Origin: Pseudomonas fildesensis
Lineage (GTDB): Bacteria; Pseudomonadota; Gammaproteobacteria; Pseudomonadales; Pseudomonadaceae
DNA: 64,000 nucleotides
Reading direction: 5' to 3'
NCBI RefSeq assembly: GCF_001050345.1
Contig: NZ_LFMW01000001.1
Span: forward strand, 372,001 to 436,000
The notes beneath the pieces are model-generated. The model ran no database searches, had not been told where the DNA came from, and was given only the letters and a program-made list of their open reading frames with translations. Below, in pieces: positions 39,809-47,990 of this stretch; the first letter of the stretch is position 1, and each line of letters starts with the position of its first letter. A program made the position numbers and the translations under genes.

Positions 39809-39898
39809 TGTAGGAGCCGGCTTGCCGGCGATAGCAGCACCTCGGTGCCCCAGATACATCGCGGCACCCGCATCGCACGCAACCCAGCTCCTACGGCC
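39809..39898. repeat. REP element with a decayed partner
   Basis: Left unit TGTAGGAGCCGGCTTGCCGG-CGAT at 39809-39832 is a typical Pseudomonas REP. About 50 bp on, AGCTCCTACGG at the right end is the remains of an inverted partner. Fills most of the glnD-dapC spacer. Confidence 0.75.
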
Positions 39899-39921
39899 CA
39901 CACACCGAATGAGATCCACCG

Positions 39922-41121
39922 ATGAACAACGCCCTGAATCAGCTGCAGCCCTACCCGTTCGAGAAATTGCGCGCCTTGCTCGGCAGCGTCACGCCGAACC
40001 CGGACAAACGTCCGATCGCGCTGTCCATCGGCGAGCCCAAGCACAAATCCCCGACGTTCGTCGCCGAGGCGTTGAGCAATAACCTCGACCAGATGGCGGT
40101 GTACCCGACCACCCTGGGCATTCCAGCCCTGCGTGAAGCCATCGGTGCCTGGTGCGAGCGCCGCTTCAACGTCCCCGCCGGTTGGCTGGACCCGGCGCGC
40201 AACATCCTGCCGGTCAACGGTACTCGCGAGGCGCTGTTCGCCTTCACCCAGACCGTGGTCAATCGCGGCGACGACGCACTGGTGGTGAGCCCGAACCCGT
40301 TCTATCAGATCTACGAAGGCGCCGCGTTCCTGGCCGGGGCCAAGCCGCATTACCTGCCGTGCCTGGACACCAATGGTTTCAACCCGGACTTCGACGCGGT
40401 ATCGCCGGATATCTGGAAACGCTGCCAGATCCTGTTCCTGTGCTCCCCAGGCAACCCCACCGGCGCACTGATCCCGGTGGACACCCTGAAAAAACTCATC
40501 GCCCTGGCCGACGAATATGACTTCGTCATCGCTGCCGACGAGTGCTACAGCGAACTGTACTTCGACGAACAAACCCCGCCGCCGGGCCTGTTGAGTGCCT
40601 GCGTTGAACTGGGCCGCCAGGACTTCAAGCGTTGCGTGGTGTTCCATAGCTTGTCCAAGCGCTCCAACCTGCCAGGCCTGCGCTCCGGTTTTGTTGCCGG
40701 CGACGCCGATATCCTCAAGGCCTTCCTGCTGTACCGCACCTACCACGGTTGCGCAATGCCCGTGCAAACCCAACTGGCCAGTATCGCCGCCTGGCAGGAT
40801 GAAGCCCACGTCCTGGCCAACCGTGACCTCTACCGGGAAAAATTCGACGCCGTGCTGGCAATCCTCAAACCGGTGCTGGATGTGCAGGCTCCGGACGGCG
40901 GGTTTTATCTGTGGCCGAATGTGAATGGCGACGATGCGGCGTTCTGCCGGGATTTATTCGTGGAAGAACACGTGACCGTGGTACCGGGTTCGTACCTGTC
41001 GCGGGAAGTCGATGGCGTCAACCCCGGCGCCGGGCGTGTGCGCATGGCACTGGTTGCGCCGCTGGCAGAATGTGTGGAAGCGGCGGAGCGGATTCGCGCG
41101 TACCTCACCCGAAACCGTTGA
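39922..41121 (+). CDS. dapC: Succinyldiaminopimelate aminotransferase
   Basis: PLP enzyme for N-succinyl-diaminopimelate in lysine and peptidoglycan synthesis. 399 residues, fold type I class I/II aminotransferase. The PLP lysine is K246 in FHSLSKRSNLPGLRSGF. PGNPTGA and the AADECYSELYFDE block are conserved. Same position after glnD as in P. aeruginosa. dapD and dapE are also in this window, so three steps of the succinylase branch lie within 12 kb. Confidence 0.93.
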   Translation: MNNALNQLQPYPFEKLRALLGSVTPNPDKRPIALSIGEPKHKSPTFVAEALSNNLDQMAVYPTTLGIPALREAIGAWCERRFNVPAGWLDPARNILPVNGTREALFAFTQTVVNRGDDALVVSPNPFYQIYEGAAFLAGAKPHYLPCLDTNGFNPDFDAVSPDIWKRCQILFLCSPGNPTGALIPVDTLKKLIALADEYDFVIAADECYSELYFDEQTPPPGLLSACVELGRQDFKRCVVFHSLSKRSNLPGLRSGFVAGDADILKAFLLYRTYHGCAMPVQTQLASIAAWQDEAHVLANRDLYREKFDAVLAILKPVLDVQAPDGGFYLWPNVNGDDAAFCRDLFVEEHVTVVPGSYLSREVDGVNPGAGRVRMALVAPLAECVEAAERIRAYLTRNR

Positions 41122-41144
41122 TAGGCCCAATGGCTGACTGAAAC

Positions 41145-41170
41145 ACGCCCGGACCGGGAACTCCGGGCGT
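41145..41170 (+). terminator. Hairpin after dapC
   Basis: Stem ACGCCCGG / CCGGGCGT with a 10-nt loop, 24 nt after the dapC stop. No T-run follows, so termination would be weak. Confidence 0.5.
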
Positions 41171-41217
41171 CATGGCCACCACCCAAAGACTCCCTCGGTC
41201 TTTCGGCAAAACGTCTT

Positions 41218-42073
41218 ATGATCAACGCACTCAATCTTACGCCCCTAATCAGCACCTCTACCTACGCGGGCAACCTCTGGGGCTCTGACACGCAACCTGT
41301 CAGCGCGGTGCGAACCAAGCGTAACGTGCTCGACGCTGCCCAGCTCTGGCCCAATAGCTCGACGATCAAAATAGCGCTCTATGACGCTGACGTAGAAACG
41401 GCACAGGCGATCAAGGATCGCGATCAACGAATGGCAGCCTCACGTCAATCTCAAGTTCGAATTCGTTTCCGGTGAGGACGGCGACATCCGAATCGCTCTC
41501 AACCATATCAATCATATGTTCAGTTCTGCGATAGGAACGGCAGCCAAAGACGTCCCGCTGCACCAGCCCACAATGATGCTGCCCGGCGATACCAGCTACC
41601 CCAGCTTTCGCTACGTAGTGCTGCATGAGTTCGGGCACGCCTTGGGCGCGCGGCATGCCCATCAGCACCCCGATTCAAACATTCCCTGGGACAGGCAGAG
41701 CACTTATACGGACGCCTTACAGCGCTTTGGATGGACCAAGGAAACCGTCGACGAGAATATCCTGCCCTCGCCCCGCAACGATCAGCACCGTTATCAACCC
41801 TACGACGAGAACTCGGTGATGCATTACGAGCTCAGGCCTCAATGGACATCCAACGCTTGGGGTCAGTCGGAAAGCTGGGAAATCAGCGACGGCGACATCG
41901 CCCAGATGAAACAGGCTTACCCCATGCCGACGCCGCCCGCACCTACTTCTCCTTCCCAAGGTTTGCTTCGCTCAGGTCCAGATCAGCCAACACCTCCCGC
42001 AGAACATCATCGCCGACTGCGTGCTGCCGACTCAGACTGTACAACTCAAGGCGCTGGGCTCTCAGGGCTTTGA
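41218..42073 (+). pseudogene. Frameshifted M12/astacin-like zinc metalloprotease
   Basis: Two frames together encode one metzincin of about 245 residues. The first runs 41218 to about 41419 (MINALNLTPLISTSTYAGNL...ALYDADVETAQAIKD). The second continues from about 41420 (AINEWQPHVNLKFEFVSG...) through the zinc motif HEFGHALGARH (41624-41656) and the Met-turn NSVMHY (about 41809-41826). One extra base near 41419 (GATCGCGATC in place of GATGCGATC) accounts for the shift. Without repair the first frame ends at 41475. The recognisable domain ends near 41935 (MKQAYPMPTPPAPTSP); the rest reads antisense through the nhaP 3' end. No signal peptide. Codon use is less GC-biased than in its neighbours, suggesting acquisition. 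A sequencing error is possible. Confidence 0.75.
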
Positions 42074-43577
42074 GCCGCAAACGGCGCTCCAGCTGATCCA
42101 TCTGTAAGGCCAGGGCTTGTGCTTCGGCCGAATCATTGAATACCTCAAGCTGATGGCGGTATTCCGACATGATCCGTGCCTTGAGTTCGGTGGCCAGTGC
42201 GGCTTGAGCGGCGTCCTGGGGCGCCGATTCTTCTATCTCCAAGGCATGGATCGCCGCCTCGGCAGTCTTTTTCCAGGCCTCGCGCACTTCGTTGTCGCGT
42301 TTTTCATCCGGGCTCTTTTCAATGCCGCGTAACAGTAGTGGCAAGGCGATGCAGGCGCAGACCAGCGAGAGCAGGATCACACCGGCCGCAATGAAAATCA
42401 GCAGGTCGCGCTCCGGGAAATTTCGGCCCGGTGCCAGCAGCAAAGGCACCGACATCACGCCCGCCAGGGTCACCGCACCGCGCACGCCGCCGACGGTCAG
42501 CAGCCAACAGGACCTAGCAGTAGGTACCAATGTCAGCTCACTTTTCCCACGAAGTCGGCGCAACAAACCTGACAGGCGCCAGATGCTTTGCACCCAGATA
42601 AAGCGCAACACCACCAACACCAGGAAGATCGCTATCACGTCCAGGCAGCGGTACAAGAGGGTCGGCCATAGCGTGGTTTCATGACTGACCACGGCCTTGA
42701 TGATGTCCGGCAGTTGCAGACCCAGCAGCAGGAAGATCAAGCCATTGAAGGCAAATTCCAGCAACGACCAGACACTGCGATTGAGCAAACGCGTGCTGGT
42801 CTGGCGCGGCAACAGGTCGAGCCAACTTTGCATCATGCCCGCCGCCACCGCCGACAGAATGCCCGATGCGCCCAGGCGCTCCGCCAGTACGTACGCTGCA
42901 AACGGCAGCAACAACATGAACACCACGTGGGTGGCGGGATCATCCCAGCCCCGCGCAATCATCCAGGCACGCAAGCGCCCGACCAGCCAGCTCAACGCAA
43001 CCCCGACCGCCAGGCCACCCACTGCCACCAGGACAAAAGTCAGGCTCGCATCGGCCAGGGAAAACACTCCGGTCAACGCCGCCACCAGGGCGAACTTGAA
43101 GGTCACCAGGCCCGAAGCATCATTCATCAACGCCTCGCCCTGCAGCATGTGCATCAGCGGTTTGGGTAAACGGTTCTGGGAAATGGCCGACACCGCCACG
43201 GCATCCGTCGGCGACAGTACCGCCGCCAGGGCGAAGGCAACGGGTAAGGGAATCGTAGGTAATAGCCAATGAATGAAATAACCGGCTCCGACTACGGTGA
43301 ACAAAACAAGCCCTACGGCCAGCGTGAGGATCGGCCCACGCAGGCGCCACAACTCACGTTTGGGCATACGCCAGCCATCAGAGAACAGCAGCGGCGGCAG
43401 GAACAGAAACAGAAACAGCTCCGGGTCCAGCGCCACGTGCAGCCCCAGCGTCGGCCACGCCAGCAATGCGCCGGCAGCAATCTGCACCAAGGGTAACGGC
43501 AAGGGGATAACACGCCCGACCAGACGCGAAACACTGACCAGCATCAGCAGGATAAGAACGGTGTAGGCGGTTTGCAT
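41943..43577 (-). CDS. Na+/H+ antiporter, CPA1/NhaP family
   Basis: Cation/proton exchanger of the inner membrane. 544 residues from ATG 43577 (MQTAYTVLILLMLVSVSRL), with GGGA upstream; the longer frame adds 43 unsupported residues. About twelve membrane helices. The CPA1 signatures LSPTDAVAVSAI and the NDASGLVTFK block are present. A hydrophilic, charged C-terminal tail of about 130 residues (KRDNEVREAWKKTAEAAIHALE...) likely regulates transport. Equivalent to the antiporter near dapC in PAO1. Its 3' end overlaps the pseudogene on the other strand. Confidence 0.9.
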   Translation of the reverse strand: MQTAYTVLILLMLVSVSRLVGRVIPLPLPLVQIAAGALLAWPTLGLHVALDPELFLFLFLPPLLFSDGWRMPKRELWRLRGPILTLAVGLVLFTVVGAGYFIHWLLPTIPLPVAFALAAVLSPTDAVAVSAISQNRLPKPLMHMLQGEALMNDASGLVTFKFALVAALTGVFSLADASLTFVLVAVGGLAVGVALSWLVGRLRAWMIARGWDDPATHVVFMLLLPFAAYVLAERLGASGILSAVAAGMMQSWLDLLPRQTSTRLLNRSVWSLLEFAFNGLIFLLLGLQLPDIIKAVVSHETTLWPTLLYRCLDVIAIFLVLVVLRFIWVQSIWRLSGLLRRLRGKSELTLVPTARSCWLLTVGGVRGAVTLAGVMSVPLLLAPGRNFPERDLLIFIAAGVILLSLVCACIALPLLLRGIEKSPDEKRDNEVREAWKKTAEAAIHALEIEESAPQDAAQAALATELKARIMSEYRHQLEVFNDSAEAQALALQMDQLERRLRLKALRAQRLELYSLSRQHAVGDDVLREVLADLDLSEANLGKEK

Positions 43578-43789
43578 AACGCGGGTTTCCCGGACAATCG
43601 ACTTGCAGCGACACACTTCAGGCAACAACTCGCCGTTGAAGTGCCATATTAGCCGCCTATGCTGCGCGCTGGCCTTTGCACAAAAGTCGCACGTTGCAAA
43701 GCGCAACAGTGACGAGCGGCACCCAAACCCGCTGGTCGTGGCATAATCCGTGACCTTTCGTTTTCATTCGTCCAAAAGGGGGCAATTCC

Positions 43790-44152
43790 TTGACCGTTTC
43801 AAGCAAAACGTTGCACCTTTTCGGCATCAAAGCGTGCGACACCATGAAAAAAGCCCGCACCTGGCTCGATGAGCACGCTGTGAGCTATGAGTTCCACGAC
43901 TACAAAACGGCCGGTATCGACCGCGAACACTTGACCCAATGGTGCAACGAGCACGGTTGGCAGGTGGTTTTGAACCGTGCGGGCACCACCTTTCGCAAAC
44001 TCGAAGACGAACGCAAAGCCGATCTCGATCAGTCGAAAGCCATTGAATTGATGCTCGCGCAACCTTCGATGATCAAGCGCCCGGTGCTTGATCTCGGTGA
44101 CAGAACCCTGATTGGCTTCAAGCCAGATACTTATTCGGCGGCCCTCAAGTAG
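43790..44152 (+). CDS. ArsC/Spx-family reductase-like protein (YffB type)
   Basis: 120 residues, thioredoxin-like fold. The TTG at 43790 is the only sensible start (TVSSKTLHLFGIKACDTMKKARTWLDE), with GGGGG upstream. A single Cys in the IKACDTMKKA position and the C-terminal RPVLDLGDRTLIGFKPDTY block match the YffB branch of ArsC-like proteins. These are not proven arsenate reductases. It lies directly upstream of dapD, as in other pseudomonads. Function unknown; a glutathione-dependent thiol reductase is a guess. Confidence 0.85.
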   Translation: MTVSSKTLHLFGIKACDTMKKARTWLDEHAVSYEFHDYKTAGIDREHLTQWCNEHGWQVVLNRAGTTFRKLEDERKADLDQSKAIELMLAQPSMIKRPVLDLGDRTLIGFKPDTYSAALK

Positions 44153-44184
44153 GCCAGCCCTTCCATTTTTGTAGAGGTAACAGC

Positions 44185-45219
44185 ATGTCCAATTCCCTGT
44201 TCAGCCTGGGCTTCGGCGTCGGCACTCAGAACCGCCAAGGTGCTTGGCTGGAAGTGTTTTACGCACAACCCTTGCTCAACCCGTCAGCTGAAATCATCAA
44301 AGCCATCGCACCGATCCTCGGTTACACCGAAGGCAACCAGGCAATCACTTTCACCGTCGCCCAAGCGCTGCAACTGGCTGATGCGCTCAAAGGCGTCGAC
44401 GCTACCCAGGCTGCGCTGCTGAGCCGCCTGGCTGAGAGCCACACTCCGCTGGTCGCCACCCTGCTGGCCGAAGACGCCGCACTGACCTCCACGCCTGAGG
44501 CCTACCTCAAGCTGCACCTGCTGTCCCATCGCTTGGTCAAGCCACACGGCCTGAGCCTGGCCGGTGTGTTCCCACAGCTGCCGAACGTAGCCTGGACCAG
44601 CCAGGGCGCGATCGACATCGCCGAACTGGCCGAACGTCAACTGGAAGCGCGCCTGCGTGGCGAGCTACTGGAAGTGTTCTCGGTGGACAAGTTCCCGAAA
44701 ATGACCGACTACGTCGTGCCGAGTGGCGTACGTATCGCTGATGCCGCGCGTATCCGCCTGGGCGCCTACGTGGGCGAAGGCACCACCGTGATGCACGAAG
44801 GTTTCGTCAACTTCAACGCCGGCACCGAAGGCCCGGGCATGATCGAAGGCCGTGTGTCGGCTGGCGTGTTCGTTGGCAAGGGTTCGGACCTGGGCGGCGG
44901 TTGCTCAACCATGGGCACGCTGTCGGGCGGCGGTAACATCGTGATCAAGGTTGGCGAAGGCTGCCTGATCGGCGCCAACGCCGGTATCGGTATCCCGTTG
45001 GGCGACCGCAACACCGTGGAATCGGGTCTGTACGTGACCGCCGGGACCAAGGTTGCGCTGCTCGATGAGCAGAACCAACTGGTCAAAGTGGTCAAGGCCC
45101 GCGAGCTGGCCGGCCAACCGGATCTGCTGTTCCGCCGTAACTCCGAGACCGGTGCCGTGGAGTGCAAAACCCACAAATCGGCCATCGAACTGAACGAAGC
45201 GCTGCACGCTCACAACTAA
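44185..45219 (+). CDS. dapD: 2,3,4,5-tetrahydropyridine-2,6-dicarboxylate N-succinyltransferase
   Basis: Adds succinyl from succinyl-CoA to tetrahydrodipicolinate in lysine/diaminopimelate synthesis. 344 residues, the longer Pseudomonas/actinobacterial type rather than the 274-residue E. coli type. The N-terminal half is helical. The C-terminal half has hexapeptide repeats (IRLGAYVGEGTTVMHEGFVNFNAG, GKGSDLGGGCSTMGTLSGGG). Starts 32 bp after the ArsC-like gene, followed by a hairpin terminator. Confidence 0.96.
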   Translation: MSNSLFSLGFGVGTQNRQGAWLEVFYAQPLLNPSAEIIKAIAPILGYTEGNQAITFTVAQALQLADALKGVDATQAALLSRLAESHTPLVATLLAEDAALTSTPEAYLKLHLLSHRLVKPHGLSLAGVFPQLPNVAWTSQGAIDIAELAERQLEARLRGELLEVFSVDKFPKMTDYVVPSGVRIADAARIRLGAYVGEGTTVMHEGFVNFNAGTEGPGMIEGRVSAGVFVGKGSDLGGGCSTMGTLSGGGNIVIKVGEGCLIGANAGIGIPLGDRNTVESGLYVTAGTKVALLDEQNQLVKVVKARELAGQPDLLFRRNSETGAVECKTHKSAIELNEALHAHN

Positions 45220-45238
45220 GCAGCCACTCGATGCCACT

Positions 45239-45265
45239 AGCGAGCCCCGACCCTGGGGCTCGCTT
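45239..45265 (+). terminator. dapD terminator hairpin
   Basis: Stem AGCGAGCCCC / GGGGCTCGCT with a 6-nt loop, 19 nt after the dapD stop, followed by TATA rather than a T-run. Probably a moderate terminator. Confidence 0.65.
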
Positions 45266-45283
45266 ATACGAGTCTTGATCACC

Positions 45284-46489
45284 ATGCTTGTGCCCTCTCC
45301 CTGGCGCGCCGACTTTCCGGCCATCGCCGCCCTGCAACGGCAAGACCAGACCTACCTGGACAACGCCGCCACCACGCAAAAACCTCAAGCCCTGTTGGAT
45401 GCGATCAGCCATTACTACGCCAATGGTGCAGCCAATGTGCACCGTGCCCAGCATTTGCCCGGCGCCCATGCGACCCAGGCCTTCGAGGACAGTCGCAGCA
45501 AGGTCGCGCAGTGGTTGAACGCAGGAGACAGCGGGCAAATCATCTTCACCCACGGCGCTACGTCTGCGCTGAACCTCCTGGCCTATGGCCTTGAGCACTT
45601 ATTCAATGCGGGCGATGAAATTGTCATCAGCGCCCTGGAACACCACGCCAACCTGCTGCCCTGGCAGCAACTGGCCAAACGTCGCGCGCTCACGCTGGTG
45701 GTGTTGCCGCTGGGCGATGACGGCGTGATTGACCTTCAAGCCGCTGCCGAACTGATCAGCCCGCGCACGCGCCTGCTGGCGGTGAGCCAGTTGTCCAACG
45801 TACTCGGCTCCTGGCAACCGCTGGAAGCCTTGCTGGCAATGGCCAAGGCACACGGAGCCCTGAGCGTGATCGATGGCGCCCAAGGCATCGTGCACGGCCG
45901 CCATGATGTACAGGCCCTGGGCTGCGACTTCTATGTATTTTCCAGCCACAAGCTGTACGGCCCGGACGGCGTAGGCGTGCTGTATGGCGACAACAAAGCC
46001 CTGCATCACCTGCGCCACTGGCAGTTCGGCGGCGAGATGGTGCAACAGGCGGACTACCACAGCGCCAGCTTCCGCCCTGCGCCATTGGGTTTTGAGGCGG
46101 GAACACCGCCGATTGCCAGCGTGATAGGCCTGGGCGCCAGCCTGGACTACTTGAGTTCGCTGGATCATCTGGCGGTGATCGCCCATGAAGCCGCCCTGCA
46201 TGACTACCTGCTGCGCGGGCTGAAAGCGCGCAATGGCTTACGCGTGCTGGGCTCGCCGCAGGTGGCGCTGGTCAGTTTTGTGGTGGAAGGCGTGCATAAC
46301 GCCGACCTTGCGCACCTGCTGACCGAGCAAGGGATTGCCGTGCGTGCCGGCCATCACTGTGCAATGCCGTTGCTCAAGTCGATGCAATTGTCGGGGGCGA
46401 TCCGTGTGTCCCTGGCGCTGTACAACGACTCCGACGATCTGGAGCGCTTCTTTGAAGCGCTGGATCAAGCGCTGGATATGTTGCGATGA
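45284..46489 (+). CDS. csdA: Cysteine desulfurase CsdA (SufS-like)
   Basis: PLP enzyme that takes sulfur from cysteine as a persulfide. 401 residues from ATG 45284; a TTG three codons earlier is possible, and no strong ribosome site is visible. PLP lysine K223 in FSSHKLYGPDGVG. Persulfide cysteine C359 in RAGHHCAMPLL, typical of group II desulfurases. It overlaps csdE by 4 nt and faces tcdA, so the CSD sulfur-transfer set is together. Confidence 0.95.
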   Translation: MLVPSPWRADFPAIAALQRQDQTYLDNAATTQKPQALLDAISHYYANGAANVHRAQHLPGAHATQAFEDSRSKVAQWLNAGDSGQIIFTHGATSALNLLAYGLEHLFNAGDEIVISALEHHANLLPWQQLAKRRALTLVVLPLGDDGVIDLQAAAELISPRTRLLAVSQLSNVLGSWQPLEALLAMAKAHGALSVIDGAQGIVHGRHDVQALGCDFYVFSSHKLYGPDGVGVLYGDNKALHHLRHWQFGGEMVQQADYHSASFRPAPLGFEAGTPPIASVIGLGASLDYLSSLDHLAVIAHEAALHDYLLRGLKARNGLRVLGSPQVALVSFVVEGVHNADLAHLLTEQGIAVRAGHHCAMPLLKSMQLSGAIRVSLALYNDSDDLERFFEALDQALDMLR

Positions 46490-46884
46490 GTTTGCCGGCA
46501 GATGCAGCGGCTGCGCTGGAAGCGTTCCAGGCCGTCGGCAGCTGGGAACAACGCGCGCGGATGCTGATGCAATGGGGCGAGCGCATGCCCGCCCTGGCCG
46601 ATGAAGATAAGATCGACGCCAACCTGGTGCAGGGCTGCGAGAGCCTGGTGTGGTTGGTGGGGCGTTTGCAAGAAGGCCATTGGCAGTTTGCCGCGAGCAG
46701 CGATGCACGGATGATTCGCGGGTTGGTGGCGCTGCTGCTGGCGCGGGTCAATGGGTTGTCGGCTGCTGAGTTGCAGGCCGTTGACTTGCCTGACTGGTTC
46801 AATCAACTGGGGCTTTCTCGCCAGTTGTCGCCGTCGCGCAGCAATGGCCTTAACGCAGTACTGCAGCGCATGCGATCCCTGTAG
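46486..46884 (+). CDS. csdE: Sulfur acceptor protein CsdE (SufE family)
   Basis: Takes the persulfide from CsdA and passes it on, in E. coli toward TcdA/CsdL. 132 residues. Acceptor Cys is C51 in LVQGCESLVWLV. The rest (RMIRGLVALLLARVNGLS) is the SufE fold. Start overlaps the csdA stop by 4 nt. The final codons CTG-TAG belong to a REP element, so the REP sets where the protein ends. Confidence 0.94.
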   Translation: MSLPADAAAALEAFQAVGSWEQRARMLMQWGERMPALADEDKIDANLVQGCESLVWLVGRLQEGHWQFAASSDARMIRGLVALLLARVNGLSAAELQAVDLPDWFNQLGLSRQLSPSRSNGLNAVLQRMRSL

Positions 46885-46957
46885 CCGGCTTGCCGGCGAT
46901 AGCTACCTGAAGCCCTGCGGTGAGTTTCAACCCCTCATCGCCGGCAAGCCGACTCCT
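46880..46957. repeat. REP inverted pair overlapping the csdE stop codon
   Basis: Left unit TGTAGCCGGCTTGCCGG-CGAT (46880-46900) and right unit ATCGCCGGCAAGCC-GACTCCTA (46937-46957), about 36 bp apart. The TAG inside the left unit (46882-46884) is the csdE stop. The right unit ends just before the tcdA stop. Confidence 0.88.
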
Positions 46958-46963
46958 AAATGT

Positions 46964-47773
46964 TCAGGAAGGTTTGACCCGCTCCGACGGCCGCCGCACC
47001 CCAGCCACAATCTTGTCCACCGCCTTGGTCGCCGCCACCATGCCGAAGGTCGCGGTGACCATCATCACTGCGCCAAACCCGCCGGCGCAGTCCAGCTTCA
47101 CGCCATCACCGACAAAACTCTTCTGCAAACAGATACTGCCGTCCGGCTTGGGATAGCGCAGTTGTTCGGTGGAAAACACGCAGGGCACGCTGTAATGGCG
47201 GGTCACCGTGCGCGAAAAACCGTAGTCGCGGCGCAGGGTGGAGCGCACTTTTGAGGCCAGCGGGTCGTTGAAGGTGCGGTTCAAGTCGCAGACCTGAATC
47301 AGCGTCGGGTCAATCTGCCCGCCCGCCCCGCCGGTGGTGATGATCTGGATCTTGCGGCGCTTGCACCAGGCGATCAGCGCGGCCTTGGCGTTGACCGCAT
47401 CGATGCAGTCGATCACGCAATCGATGTTGGGGGTAATGTACTCGGCCATGGTGTCGCGGGTGACGAAGTCGGCCACCGCATGCACGGTGCAATCCGGGTT
47501 GATGCCGCGCAGGCGCTCTGCCATCACCTCGACCTTGGGCTTGCCCACGGTGCTGTCCAGCGCGTGCAACTGGCGGTTGCTGTTGCTGACGCAGACATCG
47601 TCCAGGTCAAACAGCGAGATTTCGCCCACACCGCAGCGGGCGATGGCTTCCGCCGCCCAGGAGCCCACACCTCCTACGCCGACGATCGCCACATGGGCCG
47701 CTTTCAAGCGTTCCAGGCCTTCAATGCCATACAAACGGGCGACGCCTGCAAACCGCGGATCTTCTGTGCTCAT
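46964..47773 (-). CDS. tcdA: tRNA cyclic N6-threonylcarbamoyladenosine(37) synthase TcdA
   Basis: E1-like enzyme that uses ATP to cyclise t6A37 to ct6A in tRNAs reading ANN codons. 269 residues from ATG 47773 (MSTEDPRFAGVARLYG); an ATG two codons earlier is also possible. The ATP site is GVGGVGSWAAEAIARCGVG, with the DLDDVCVSNSNRQ segment and IDCIDAVNAKAAL after it. A C-terminal hydrophobic segment (CAGGFGAVMMVTATFGMVAA) may hold it at the membrane, as in E. coli. It is convergent with csdA-csdE, which supply sulfur for full activity. Confidence 0.95.
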   Translation of the reverse strand: MSTEDPRFAGVARLYGIEGLERLKAAHVAIVGVGGVGSWAAEAIARCGVGEISLFDLDDVCVSNSNRQLHALDSTVGKPKVEVMAERLRGINPDCTVHAVADFVTRDTMAEYITPNIDCVIDCIDAVNAKAALIAWCKRRKIQIITTGGAGGQIDPTLIQVCDLNRTFNDPLASKVRSTLRRDYGFSRTVTRHYSVPCVFSTEQLRYPKPDGSICLQKSFVGDGVKLDCAGGFGAVMMVTATFGMVAATKAVDKIVAGVRRPSERVKPS

Positions 47774-47821
47774 GACCATTACCCCAAAAACCGGCGCGCA
47801 TTATGAGCTACGCAGCGACAA

Positions 47822-47853
47822 GTTTTAAGCTACAAGTTACAAGTTAAGAACTT
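47822..47853. repeat. Short TACAAGT tandem repeat upstream of ndvB
   Basis: Two direct units of TACAAGT (47831-47844) flanked by AAGTTTT-like and AAGAACTT arms. The reverse complement reads ACTTGTAACTTGTAGCTTA, very like the GTAGCTT units at 7424-7447. It lies in the divergent tcdA-ndvB gap. Could be a remnant of a small palindromic repeat family. Confidence 0.45.
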
Positions 47854-47990
47854 AGGTGAACATTCGCGGACTAACGTCCGGCTTTTCTCTGTCTGCTATA
47901 CGTTGAGGGAAAGGCCGGTGTAGGATGCGCGCCGTTCGGCGCAGGCCGACACCTCTTTTCGTTCCGCACCCTTTGGAACCCGAAATCGCT

